From contig CATPAT010000051.1 of assembly GCA_955652155.1 (NCBI GenBank), positions 1 through 7,384 on the forward strand: DNA of 7,384 nucleotides. Direction: 5' to 3'. The notes under the pieces are model-generated. The model saw nothing but the letters and a program-made list of their open reading frames with translations. It was not told the DNA's origin and did no database searches. The stretch is from an uncultured Chthoniobacterales bacterium. GTDB lineage: Bacteria; Verrucomicrobiota; Verrucomicrobiia; Chthoniobacterales; UBA10450. Of the stretch, positions 1 to 5,247 are shown piece by piece (within the stretch, counting starts at the first letter, position 1; each line of letters begins with the position of its first letter). Position numbers and translations under genes: made by a program.

Positions 1-308
1 CGCTGAAAACGTAGCGGGCAGCAGCCAGTCAATTTTATCGCCAACGAGAACTGGTTGCTTCGCGCTTTGATCCGCTGACCGCTACTCCGACTCCTCAGGA
101 CGAGAAAAAGCTTTCTGGTGTCGACGTGGCCGCTTCCGCTGCGCTGCCGTTGGTTCGACTTGGACATTTTTTCGTTGCCGAGAACGTTTCCGGCGCTTTT
201 TACACTGCTTTTTACACTGGCGAAGGTTTTTGAGCGCATTTCAGATAACGTGAGACGAAAGCCACTTGGTCCGATTTCCCTATGGCGGAGCACTCAAGAG
301 CGCGTGAG
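1..308. other. Left-edge stretch without a defensible gene
   Basis: No complete gene with a start, ribosome binding site and recognisable product is visible here. The most coding-like frame is plus-strand 15-233. It is open for 72 codons after a TAG at 12-14 and ends at TGA 231-233. From about 120 onward its codons are rich in first-position G, as real genes are, and it reads GVDVAASAALPLVRLGHFF in the middle. It has no ATG start and I recognise no family, so it may be a decayed gene fragment or chance. A minus-strand frame rich in Arg and Ser runs off the left edge and is equally unconvincing. Confidence 0.4.
196..219. repeat. 12-bp perfect tandem duplication
   Basis: The unit CTTTTTACACTG occurs twice with no gap. 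In the coding-like frame 15-233 it would duplicate four residues (FYTA then FYTG). A simple replication-slippage duplication in non-coding or decaying sequence explains it. Confidence 0.8.
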
Positions 309-354
309 AAAAAATGAGCGTAATTCGTTAGGCATCATTGCGAACGAGACGCTC
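309..354 (-). terminator. Fold-back hairpin plus T-tract (intrinsic terminator-like) inside the tRNA half
   Basis: On the minus strand GAGCGT (354-349) pairs with ACGCTC (321-316), TCGTT (347-343) with AACGA (329-325), and GCA (341-339) with TGC (334-332) around the loop ATGA. Small internal loops (C/ATT and C/CT) separate the three helices, giving 14 base pairs in all. An A and then six T residues (314-309) follow directly, the layout of a Rho-independent terminator on the minus strand only. The 5' arm is the tRNA D-stem 3' strand plus the anticodon-stem 5' strand. The 3' arm is therefore nearly an inverted copy of tRNA sequence. That it terminates transcription is inferred. Confidence 0.6.
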
Positions 355-375
355 TGCCAACTGAGCTATACCCCC
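335..375 (-). pseudogene. 5' half of a tRNA-Ala (anticodon CGC), broken in the anticodon stem
   Basis: Reading the minus strand from 375, the sequence matches tRNA positions 1 to about 41 in standard numbering with no gaps. It has acceptor strand GGGGGTA, TA at 8-9, D-stem GCTC with loop AGTTGGCA and GAGC, G26, anticodon 5' strand TCTCG and loop TTCGCAA. Anticodon CGC at 342-340 would read the Ala codon GCG, and GGGGGTATAGCTCAGTTGG is typical of bacterial tRNA-Ala. After position 41 it diverges. There is no proper anticodon 3' strand, T-arm or returning acceptor strand nearby, so it cannot be a working tRNA. A promoter-like pair lies just upstream (390-418). It is either a remnant of a once-intact gene or part of a new small RNA. 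Confidence 0.75.
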
Positions 376-389
376 GAAATCGGAGAAGG

Positions 390-418
390 ATTATTACGTC
401 GATTGCGACTTCCATCAA
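390..418 (-). promoter_or_regulatory. Sigma-70-like promoter aimed at the tRNA-Ala half
   Basis: On the minus strand the -35 TTGATG (418-413; 4 of 6 consensus) is separated by exactly 17 nt from the -10 AATAAT (395-390; 5 of 6). The expected start is near 383, about 8 nt before the first tRNA base at 375, a normal short tRNA leader. Its placement supports the view that the tRNA half was, or still is, a transcribed gene. Confidence 0.55.
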
Positions 419-468
419 GGATTGTCCACCCGAATTCGGAAGCCACTGAAATTCCTAAAGGAAAAACC

Positions 469-497
469 TTGGTTTCTACGATTATTTCTGATACTAT
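469..497 (+). promoter_or_regulatory. Extended -10 promoter for the small secreted-protein gene
   Basis: TTGGTT (469-474), a 17-nt spacer and TACTAT (492-497), with TG at 489-490 making an extended -10. Expected transcription start is near 504, giving a leader of about 40 nt before ATG 543. An inverted repeat TTCCT-AA-AGGAA (452-463) lies just upstream of the -35, and a 10-bp palindrome CCGAATTCGG (430-439) lies between this promoter and the divergent one. Both could be protein-binding sites, but that is speculation. Confidence 0.5.
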
Positions 498-530
498 ATA
501 GTGACGCCGCAGTTGAATAATTGCGACGCG

Positions 531-537
531 AGGAGGT
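531..537 (+). promoter_or_regulatory. Strong Shine-Dalgarno that fixes the start at 543
   Basis: AGGAGGT lies 6 nt (counted from AGGAGG) before ATG 543. It is the best ribosome binding site in the window. It shows the protein begins MKNYYSG, not at the in-frame GTG at 501, which overlaps the expected transcription start and has no binding site. Confidence 0.9.
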
Positions 538-542
538 CCCCT

Positions 543-965
543 ATGAAAAACTACTACTCGGGCAGCAAGCTGATCGTTCTTCTGTTTGCGGCAATGAATC
601 TCGTAATCAGCTCAGCAATTTACGCTGGCGGTGGTTACGATTACTCGCGGAGCGAGCTGATGGGCAATAGCGGATTGACCATTTTCCGGGAGGCAGACTT
701 CGGCAACGAAATGGGTCTGAGCATCTCTATTGATGGCATTCCCATTACGACCCTCTCCCGCGGAGAAGGTTATCGCGCGATGGTTCGGCCCGGGCGCCAT
801 GTGCTGACAGTCACCAATACGCCTTCCCCGTACGGCAAAACCAAGTTTACTGACCGAACCGTCAATTTTGTGTCCGGTCGGAATTACTCGTTCACTGCGT
901 TGTGGGAAGTCGAGAGCATCCTTCTTGAGGACGGCGGCTATCAGTATCACGGTTTTTACCGTTAA
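543..965 (+). CDS. Small secreted protein of unknown function, PEGA-like beta fold
   Basis: This encodes a 140-residue protein I cannot assign to a named family. Residues 1-28 form a clear Sec signal peptide: MKNYYSGSK, a hydrophobic run LIVLLFAAMNLVISSAI, then YA before GGGYD. The mature part of about 112 residues begins Gly-rich and then alternates beta-type stretches. The pattern (I..I..D..FG....L.I.IDG..I..L..G..YR..V.PG.H.LTV) resembles PEGA or DUF2846-type domains, in which a short lipid-anchored or exported beta-sandwich carries an IDG-like turn and a PGxH turn. There is no lipobox Cys, so it is probably released to the periplasm or outside. The gene has its own promoter and ribosome binding site and converges on the propeller gene with 21 bp between stops. 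No convincing terminator is visible in that gap. Confidence 0.85.
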   Translation: MKNYYSGSKLIVLLFAAMNLVISSAIYAGGGYDYSRSELMGNSGLTIFREADFGNEMGLSISIDGIPITTLSRGEGYRAMVRPGRHVLTVTNTPSPYGKTKFTDRTVNFVSGRNYSFTALWEVESILLEDGGYQYHGFYR

Positions 966-986
966 CTGCTCGCTCAACGCTTTTTC

Positions 987-3900
987 TTAACGAAGCAGGG
1001 TCGGAACGTTCATAGTTGCTGAACCGAGTTGTGTTTCGTTGATCGCTACCTTCGCCGGCGGCGCCGCAATCGCAGGCTTTCCTTTTGATTTGAGCGAATC
1101 GTTCAAGCCCGGCAAATCTTTCGTCAGCAACTGGTCGAATTCCTTGGTCGCGTCTCCCAATTCCCGGCGCAGGGCGTCGGTATAAGCGATTTGATAATCG
1201 CCCGGCTTGCCTTCGTAGCTCAGAAGCGCGCCGTAAAGTTGGTCGGTGTGCTCGCGCAGCCGCTCTTCGCCGGTGATCGCGCCGCCTTCTTTTGTCGCGA
1301 CGATCTTCTTGCGCACATTCTCGACCTTATCGTCGAAACCCTTGATGCTCTTTTTCATTGGATCGTTTTCAGGAACTGCGGAAGCCGCTTTGCCGACGTC
1401 GCGTCGCAAAGACAAAATCCGATCCATTAACGCGCTTTCGTCGTTAAAAAGTGCATGCACTTTCATGGCTGCGTCGTACTGCGCCTTCCGATCTTCCTGC
1501 GTGAATTTTGCTCGTCGGTCCAAGGCGACGGTTAGCTTCGTTTCATAAGTTTTTCCGGCTTTCGTCAGCCGGACGGTGTAATCGCCCGGGACCAGGCGCG
1601 GGCCGCGCGTTCCGGCGAAAGCAATTTGCGCGGCCGGCGGGACCCGCGGGGGTTTCTCGCGCATGCTCCAAGTCACACGGTTCAAACCCGGCCGTTTGCT
1701 CGCCGGAACTTCATCGATGACGCGTCCGGTTGAATCGAGAATTTCGATCTTCAGTTTTCCAAAAAGATGACGCGTCCGCTGATAATAGGTGATGACCGCG
1801 GCGTCCGGCGGATTGTCGCCGACGAATACCGCGTCGCCATTAGCCCAGCCTCCACTGCCCTCAATCCGTTGCTGCACAGGTCTGGCCGAAACGAATGCAA
1901 CTTCCTGCGACATTAGCTGGTTCGTCAGGCCGCGCAGCGGAACGATGTCGTCCACAATCCAAATGCCGCGGCCGTGGGTGGCGAGCACAAGATCGTTCTC
2001 GCGTGGTTGAATCGCCAAATCCCGGACCGCCACCGCTGGAAAATGGTTGCCTTTGAATTGGGCCCAGCTTTTCCCGCCATCGATCGATATCCAAAGACCA
2101 AACTCCGTCCCAAGGAAAAGCAGATCCGGTTTTTCCAAATCTTCTTTGATCACGTGCGCATATCCGCGAACACTTTTTGCGTCCTGTGGGCTGACCAGCG
2201 GTGTCCAGGTTTTACCGTAGTCGGTCGTGCGAAAAACGTACGGCGCCATGTCGCCGAATGTATGTCGATCAAACGCGGCGTAGGCGGTGGCCGCGTCGAA
2301 GTTGCTGGCTTGGACCCAGCTCACCCACGAATTTTTCGCAAGGCCGGGAACGTTGCCGGCAACGTTGGTCCAGGTCTTACCGGCGTCGCGCGTGAGTTGG
2401 AGATTGCCATCATCGGTCCCGACCCAGATCAAATTTTTGTCCTTGGGCGATTCACAGATCGAATAAATCGTGGTGTGCATTTCTGCCGACGAATTGTCCA
2501 CGGTCACGCCGCCCGATTGTTCCTGCTTCTGTTTTACCGGATCGTTCGTGGTCAGATCGGGCGAAATTCGCTCCCAGGTCTGTCCGTGATCGCGGGAGCG
2601 AAATAAAAACTGCGCGCCGATGTAAACTGTTCCTTTCTCGTTCGGCGAGAGCGCGATCGGCGTGTTCCAATTGTAGCGGAGCTTCTCGTTGTAATTCGGG
2701 CGCGGTTTGATGTTGCGCGCTTCGTGCGTATTGCGGTTCACGCGCCCGATCTCGCCGCCTTGATACTCCGCGTAAATGTAATCGGCGTCGGCTGGATCGG
2801 GGAACATCCAGAAGCCGTCACCGTTGTACATATTTTCCCAGCGATGGTTCGTGATCCCGCCGGGATATTGAGAATCACCGACCCACGAACTGTTATCCTG
2901 GAGCCCCCCGTAAACTCGATATGGATCTTCATCATCCAGACTCACATGATAAAATTGCGAGACCGGAAGATTTTCGCCTTTCCACCATTTGCTCCCGCCG
3001 TTGTAGGAATACCACATGCCGCCATCGTCTCCGGCAAAGACCGTTTCCGGATTGGTTGGGTCGATCCAGACATCATGCGTGTCCCCGTGGCTTCCCTGAA
3101 AGCCGCCGACCACCGCGAAACTTTTGCCGCCGTCTTCACTCAAAACCAGCGCGCCATCCGGCTTGAAAACGCGGTCGGGATTTTTCGGATCGACAACTAG
3201 CCGCGCGAAATAGAACGGCCGCCACACCACCCAATTGCTTTTGTCTCGCTTGTCCCAGGTCGTGCCGCCATCATCGGAAGCGAACAGCGCGCTGTCCGGC
3301 GATTCAACCAGGCAATAGACCCGTTTCGGGTTTGAAGGCGCGATCGTAATCGCGAGCCGGCCGTATGGCTTTTTCGGAAAACCCTTATTGGCTTCAGGAG
3401 TAACCTCTGTCCAGGTCTCGCCGCCGTCGTTTGAACGAAACAATCCGCTGGCGGAAGGCTTGTCCGGTCCGTCGCCACCGGATCGATATTCCCAGCCTTT
3501 GCGGCGAAAATCCCACATGCAGGCAAACATCGTGTTGGCGTTCGCCGGATCGATCGCGACATCGGTGCAGCCGGTTGAAAGATTCGCTCCCTTAAGAACT
3601 TGTTTCCAGGTTTTGCCGCTGTCACTCGTTTTATAAAGACCGCGATCCGATGAATCGCTCCAGAGCGCGCCCGGCACGGCCGCAAAAATAGTGTCGCTCT
3701 TTCCGGGAGTAACTGCGATTCGAGCAATGCGCTCCGATTTTTCCAAACCAACGTGGTTCCAGGTTTCGCCTCCATCGGTCGATTTATAAATTCCGTCGCC
3801 GATCGACACGCTGTTGCGCGTCCATGATTCGCCGGTTCCAACCCAGACATTTTTGTTGTTGCTCGGGTCAATTGCGATCGCGCCGATGGATTGGACAGAC

Positions 3901-4163
3901 TGCTCGTCAAAAACCGGGCGATATCGCGTTCCGCCATCATCGGATTTCCAAACGCCTCCGCTGGCGGCACCGACAAAAAGCGTAATTTTCCCTGAAGGTT
4001 CCTTCGTTCCCACGATCGCCGAGATGCGTCCGCTCATCGCGGCCGAACCGATGTTGCGCGCGCCCAGACCGGAAATGGTGGCGGAGCTAAACGAAGCGTC
4101 CTCCGCTCGCGAATTCGCCGAGGCAAACCAAATTGCGCCAATTAATATTGGCATCGCCCTCAT
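987..4163 (-). CDS. Exported Asp-box (BNR/sortilin-like) beta-propeller protein
   Basis: From ATG 4163 the protein has 1058 residues. MRAMPILIGAIWFASA is a signal peptide with likely cleavage near SRA-ED, so it acts outside the cytoplasm. About eleven Asp-box motifs (S/T-x-D-x-G-x-x-W type) lie near residues 74, 128, 179, 244, 296, 342, 386, 523, 591, 646 and 693, indicating two stacked beta-propellers (about 35-400 and 400-740). The block ATHGRGIWIVDD (728-739) closes the propeller region, as is usual in this family. An Ig-like/FlgD-like domain follows (about 800-875, with PGDYTVRL), then a charged helical tail. Relatives are often labelled glycosyl hydrolase or sortilin, but no enzymatic activity is shown here and binding or scaffolding is as likely. 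The frame stays open to 4475, but that part overlaps the upstream gene. ATG 4274 and ATG 4154 are alternative starts. Confidence 0.88.
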   Translation of the reverse strand: MRAMPILIGAIWFASANSRAEDASFSSATISGLGARNIGSAAMSGRISAIVGTKEPSGKITLFVGAASGGVWKSDDGGTRYRPVFDEQSVQSIGAIAIDPSNNKNVWVGTGESWTRNSVSIGDGIYKSTDGGETWNHVGLEKSERIARIAVTPGKSDTIFAAVPGALWSDSSDRGLYKTSDSGKTWKQVLKGANLSTGCTDVAIDPANANTMFACMWDFRRKGWEYRSGGDGPDKPSASGLFRSNDGGETWTEVTPEANKGFPKKPYGRLAITIAPSNPKRVYCLVESPDSALFASDDGGTTWDKRDKSNWVVWRPFYFARLVVDPKNPDRVFKPDGALVLSEDGGKSFAVVGGFQGSHGDTHDVWIDPTNPETVFAGDDGGMWYSYNGGSKWWKGENLPVSQFYHVSLDDEDPYRVYGGLQDNSSWVGDSQYPGGITNHRWENMYNGDGFWMFPDPADADYIYAEYQGGEIGRVNRNTHEARNIKPRPNYNEKLRYNWNTPIALSPNEKGTVYIGAQFLFRSRDHGQTWERISPDLTTNDPVKQKQEQSGGVTVDNSSAEMHTTIYSICESPKDKNLIWVGTDDGNLQLTRDAGKTWTNVAGNVPGLAKNSWVSWVQASNFDAATAYAAFDRHTFGDMAPYVFRTTDYGKTWTPLVSPQDAKSVRGYAHVIKEDLEKPDLLFLGTEFGLWISIDGGKSWAQFKGNHFPAVAVRDLAIQPRENDLVLATHGRGIWIVDDIVPLRGLTNQLMSQEVAFVSARPVQQRIEGSGGWANGDAVFVGDNPPDAAVITYYQRTRHLFGKLKIEILDSTGRVIDEVPASKRPGLNRVTWSMREKPPRVPPAAQIAFAGTRGPRLVPGDYTVRLTKAGKTYETKLTVALDRRAKFTQEDRKAQYDAAMKVHALFNDESALMDRILSLRRDVGKAASAVPENDPMKKSIKGFDDKVENVRKKIVATKEGGAITGEERLREHTDQLYGALLSYEGKPGDYQIAYTDALRRELGDATKEFDQLLTKDLPGLNDSLKSKGKPAIAAPPAKVAINETQLGSATMNVPTLLR

Positions 4164-4230
4164 CCCAACCTTCTCCCACCGGGAGAAGGGGCCGCCTCTC
4201 CCCGTTTGGGGAGAGGATTGAGGTGAGGGG
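4157..4230. repeat. Palindromic three-way-junction repeat between the LolA-like and propeller genes
   Basis: Imperfect outer arms (4157-4170 starting CCCTCATCCCAA; 4215-4229 ending TTGAGGTGAGGG) enclose two perfect hairpins. CCTTCTCCC/GGGAGAAGG (4169-4177 with 4181-4189, loop ACC) and CCTCTCCCC/GGGGAGAGG (4195-4203 with 4208-4216, loop GTTT) each have 9 bp. This is the REP/MITE-like CCCTCACC...CTCTCCC type I recall as dispersed in many bacterial genomes. It spans the junction between the two genes, and on the minus strand its end provides the start codon of the propeller gene. Confidence 0.8.
4169..4175 (-). promoter_or_regulatory. Shine-Dalgarno donated by the palindromic repeat
   Basis: On the minus strand GAGAAGG ends 5 nt (TTGGG) before ATG 4163. 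It is one arm of a 9-bp repeat hairpin, so it could be hidden when the hairpin forms in the mRNA. It favours 4163 over ATG 4274 (preceded by TTTTCCAATT, no binding site) and over ATG 4154. Confidence 0.55.
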
Positions 4231-4287
4231 GATCGTCGATCCAACCCTTCGGCAAAAAACTTTTGTGAGCGCATAATTGGAAAAGGA

Positions 4288-5046
4288 TTATTTGGAGGCG
4301 GACGCCGGGAAATGAAAGATTGCGTCATCCACCGGCACGTTGGCTTCCGCTTTTTCAATGACGGTTTTTTGTTTGTCCGGATCGCCTTTGCGCCCCTCTT
4401 CGATCGAAAATGGAACGAACACGCCGCCGATTTTTTCGTAATCGCCGACGTCCGTTTCCACTTCTTCCTGGGCACCGTGTCTGATCCGCTGAGTTAAAAT
4501 GCGAATTTCCAGAAAGTGGTCAGGATCGAGATAGACAAAATTCACATCCCCATTTTTGCGTACCATTTTGATTTTGTAGGCCGACGTTCCATCGACATCT
4601 TCCCTCCCAAGATATTCCAGGGTGCTCTCCTTCGCTTTCCAGTCCACCAACGGTCCGTCGATTTCGGCATCTTCAATCAATGACTTCGCATCGTCGGCCG
4701 ACATCTTTTCCGGATCCTTACGGCCCTGGAAGGGCGAGATTCTCCAACCTTCTTTGCCGTCGTAAGCCTGAACTGCTGTCATTCCTTGCAACGTCGCTTC
4801 CGAGCGCACTTCACCCGGCCGTTTTTTCGTTTCGGTATAACCAAGCTGAAGCTGGCCCTCATTCACCAGCAATTTGCCGGTAACTTTAACCGATTGCAGC
4901 GCGCGCAACGCGTCCGCACCGCCCTTGGCTTCGATATTTTTCGCGACCAGCTCATCGAGCGTTGGGGCGTTTTGTTCTTGAGCGAATACCACCGGTGGAA
5001 CCAGAACGGCGCCAATAGTGAAGAGAAAAATAAAACGTAGATGCAT
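4288..5046 (-). CDS. Periplasmic LolA-like outer-membrane lipoprotein-sorting family protein
   Basis: The 252-residue product starts with a clear Sec signal peptide (MHLRFIFLFTIGAVLVPPVVFA, cleavage before QEQN). It continues with TLDELVAKNIEAKGGADALRAL, a helix typical at the start of LolA/LolB-fold proteins. The rest is a run of beta strands ending in YLDPDHFLEIR and DYEKIGGVFVPFSIE, motifs I associate with the 'outer membrane lipoprotein-sorting protein' family of PVC bacteria and acidobacteria. Such proteins have a half-barrel with a hydrophobic cavity and are thought to carry lipids or lipoproteins through the periplasm; the cargo here is unknown. It is not a classic LolA, which is shorter (about 200 residues). 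The stop lies 124 bp before the propeller start (13 bp before the alternative ATG 4274), so co-transcription is likely. No Shine-Dalgarno precedes the start. Confidence 0.8.
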   Translation of the reverse strand: MHLRFIFLFTIGAVLVPPVVFAQEQNAPTLDELVAKNIEAKGGADALRALQSVKVTGKLLVNEGQLQLGYTETKKRPGEVRSEATLQGMTAVQAYDGKEGWRISPFQGRKDPEKMSADDAKSLIEDAEIDGPLVDWKAKESTLEYLGREDVDGTSAYKIKMVRKNGDVNFVYLDPDHFLEIRILTQRIRHGAQEEVETDVGDYEKIGGVFVPFSIEEGRKGDPDKQKTVIEKAEANVPVDDAIFHFPASASK

Positions 5047-5094
5047 ATGAGGTTGAACCGAAGCGGCGCAGAACAGAATCGTCGCGCCGCATCA

Positions 5095-5109
5095 ATATGC
5101 AAAGCATAT
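5095..5109. promoter_or_regulatory. AT-rich inverted repeat upstream of the LolA-like gene
   Basis: ATATGC-AAA-GCATAT, a perfect 6-bp inverted repeat with 3-nt spacer, sits 49 bp before the LolA-like start in the 201-bp gap after mbfA. Its size and place suit a dimeric repressor or activator site. I could not find a convincing promoter around it, so the role is a guess. Confidence 0.3.
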
Positions 5110-5184
5110 GCCAAACGCGTCGTGTCGCTACAAGCTGCTTCTAACCAGGATTTTATCGGTCACTGCGAAAACTTTCGATTTCAC

Positions 5185-5213
5185 GGCCGTCCCAGGAATG
5201 GGATTTTTCGGCC
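5185..5213. other. Bulged hairpin downstream of mbfA
   Basis: GGCCG and TCCCA (5185-5194) pair with TGGGA (5199-5203) and CGGCC (5209-5213) around GGAA, with a five-T bulge at 5204-5208. It lies 34 bp past the mbfA stop and could protect or end that mRNA. The minus strand lacks a following T-tract, so it is not a standard terminator. In the plus direction the inner stem is followed by TTTTT, but no plus gene precedes it. Confidence 0.35.
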
Positions 5214-5247
5214 CGGTTTTGGGACAGATCGCAGCGCAATGTCGATG

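Noticed and set aside
118..501. Plus-strand frame of 127 codons starting at GTG 118
   Set aside because: No ribosome binding site, no recognisable domain, poor codon pattern, and it runs across the tRNA-Ala half and both promoters, which explain that DNA better.
501..542. Upstream GTG start extending the small secreted protein by 14 residues
   Set aside because: It overlaps the expected transcription start, has no Shine-Dalgarno, and would put polar residues ahead of a signal peptide. ATG 543 has a perfect site.
612..977. Minus-strand frame opposite the secreted-protein gene
   Set aside because: It is a shadow of a gene with promoter, ribosome binding site and signal peptide, and no family is recognisable.
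966..986. Bidirectional terminator between the convergent genes
   Set aside because: The 21-bp gap has a T-run on the plus strand but no stem of useful length next to it.
1974..2606. Plus-strand frame of 210 codons antisense to the propeller gene
   Set aside because: It lies wholly within a region where the minus strand encodes regular Asp-box repeats; it has no start signals and is explained by high GC.
4164..4475. N-terminal extension of the propeller protein to 4475
   Set aside because: The first part lies inside the LolA-like gene in another frame and is highly basic; the later part is repeat sequence. The signal peptide starts at 4163.
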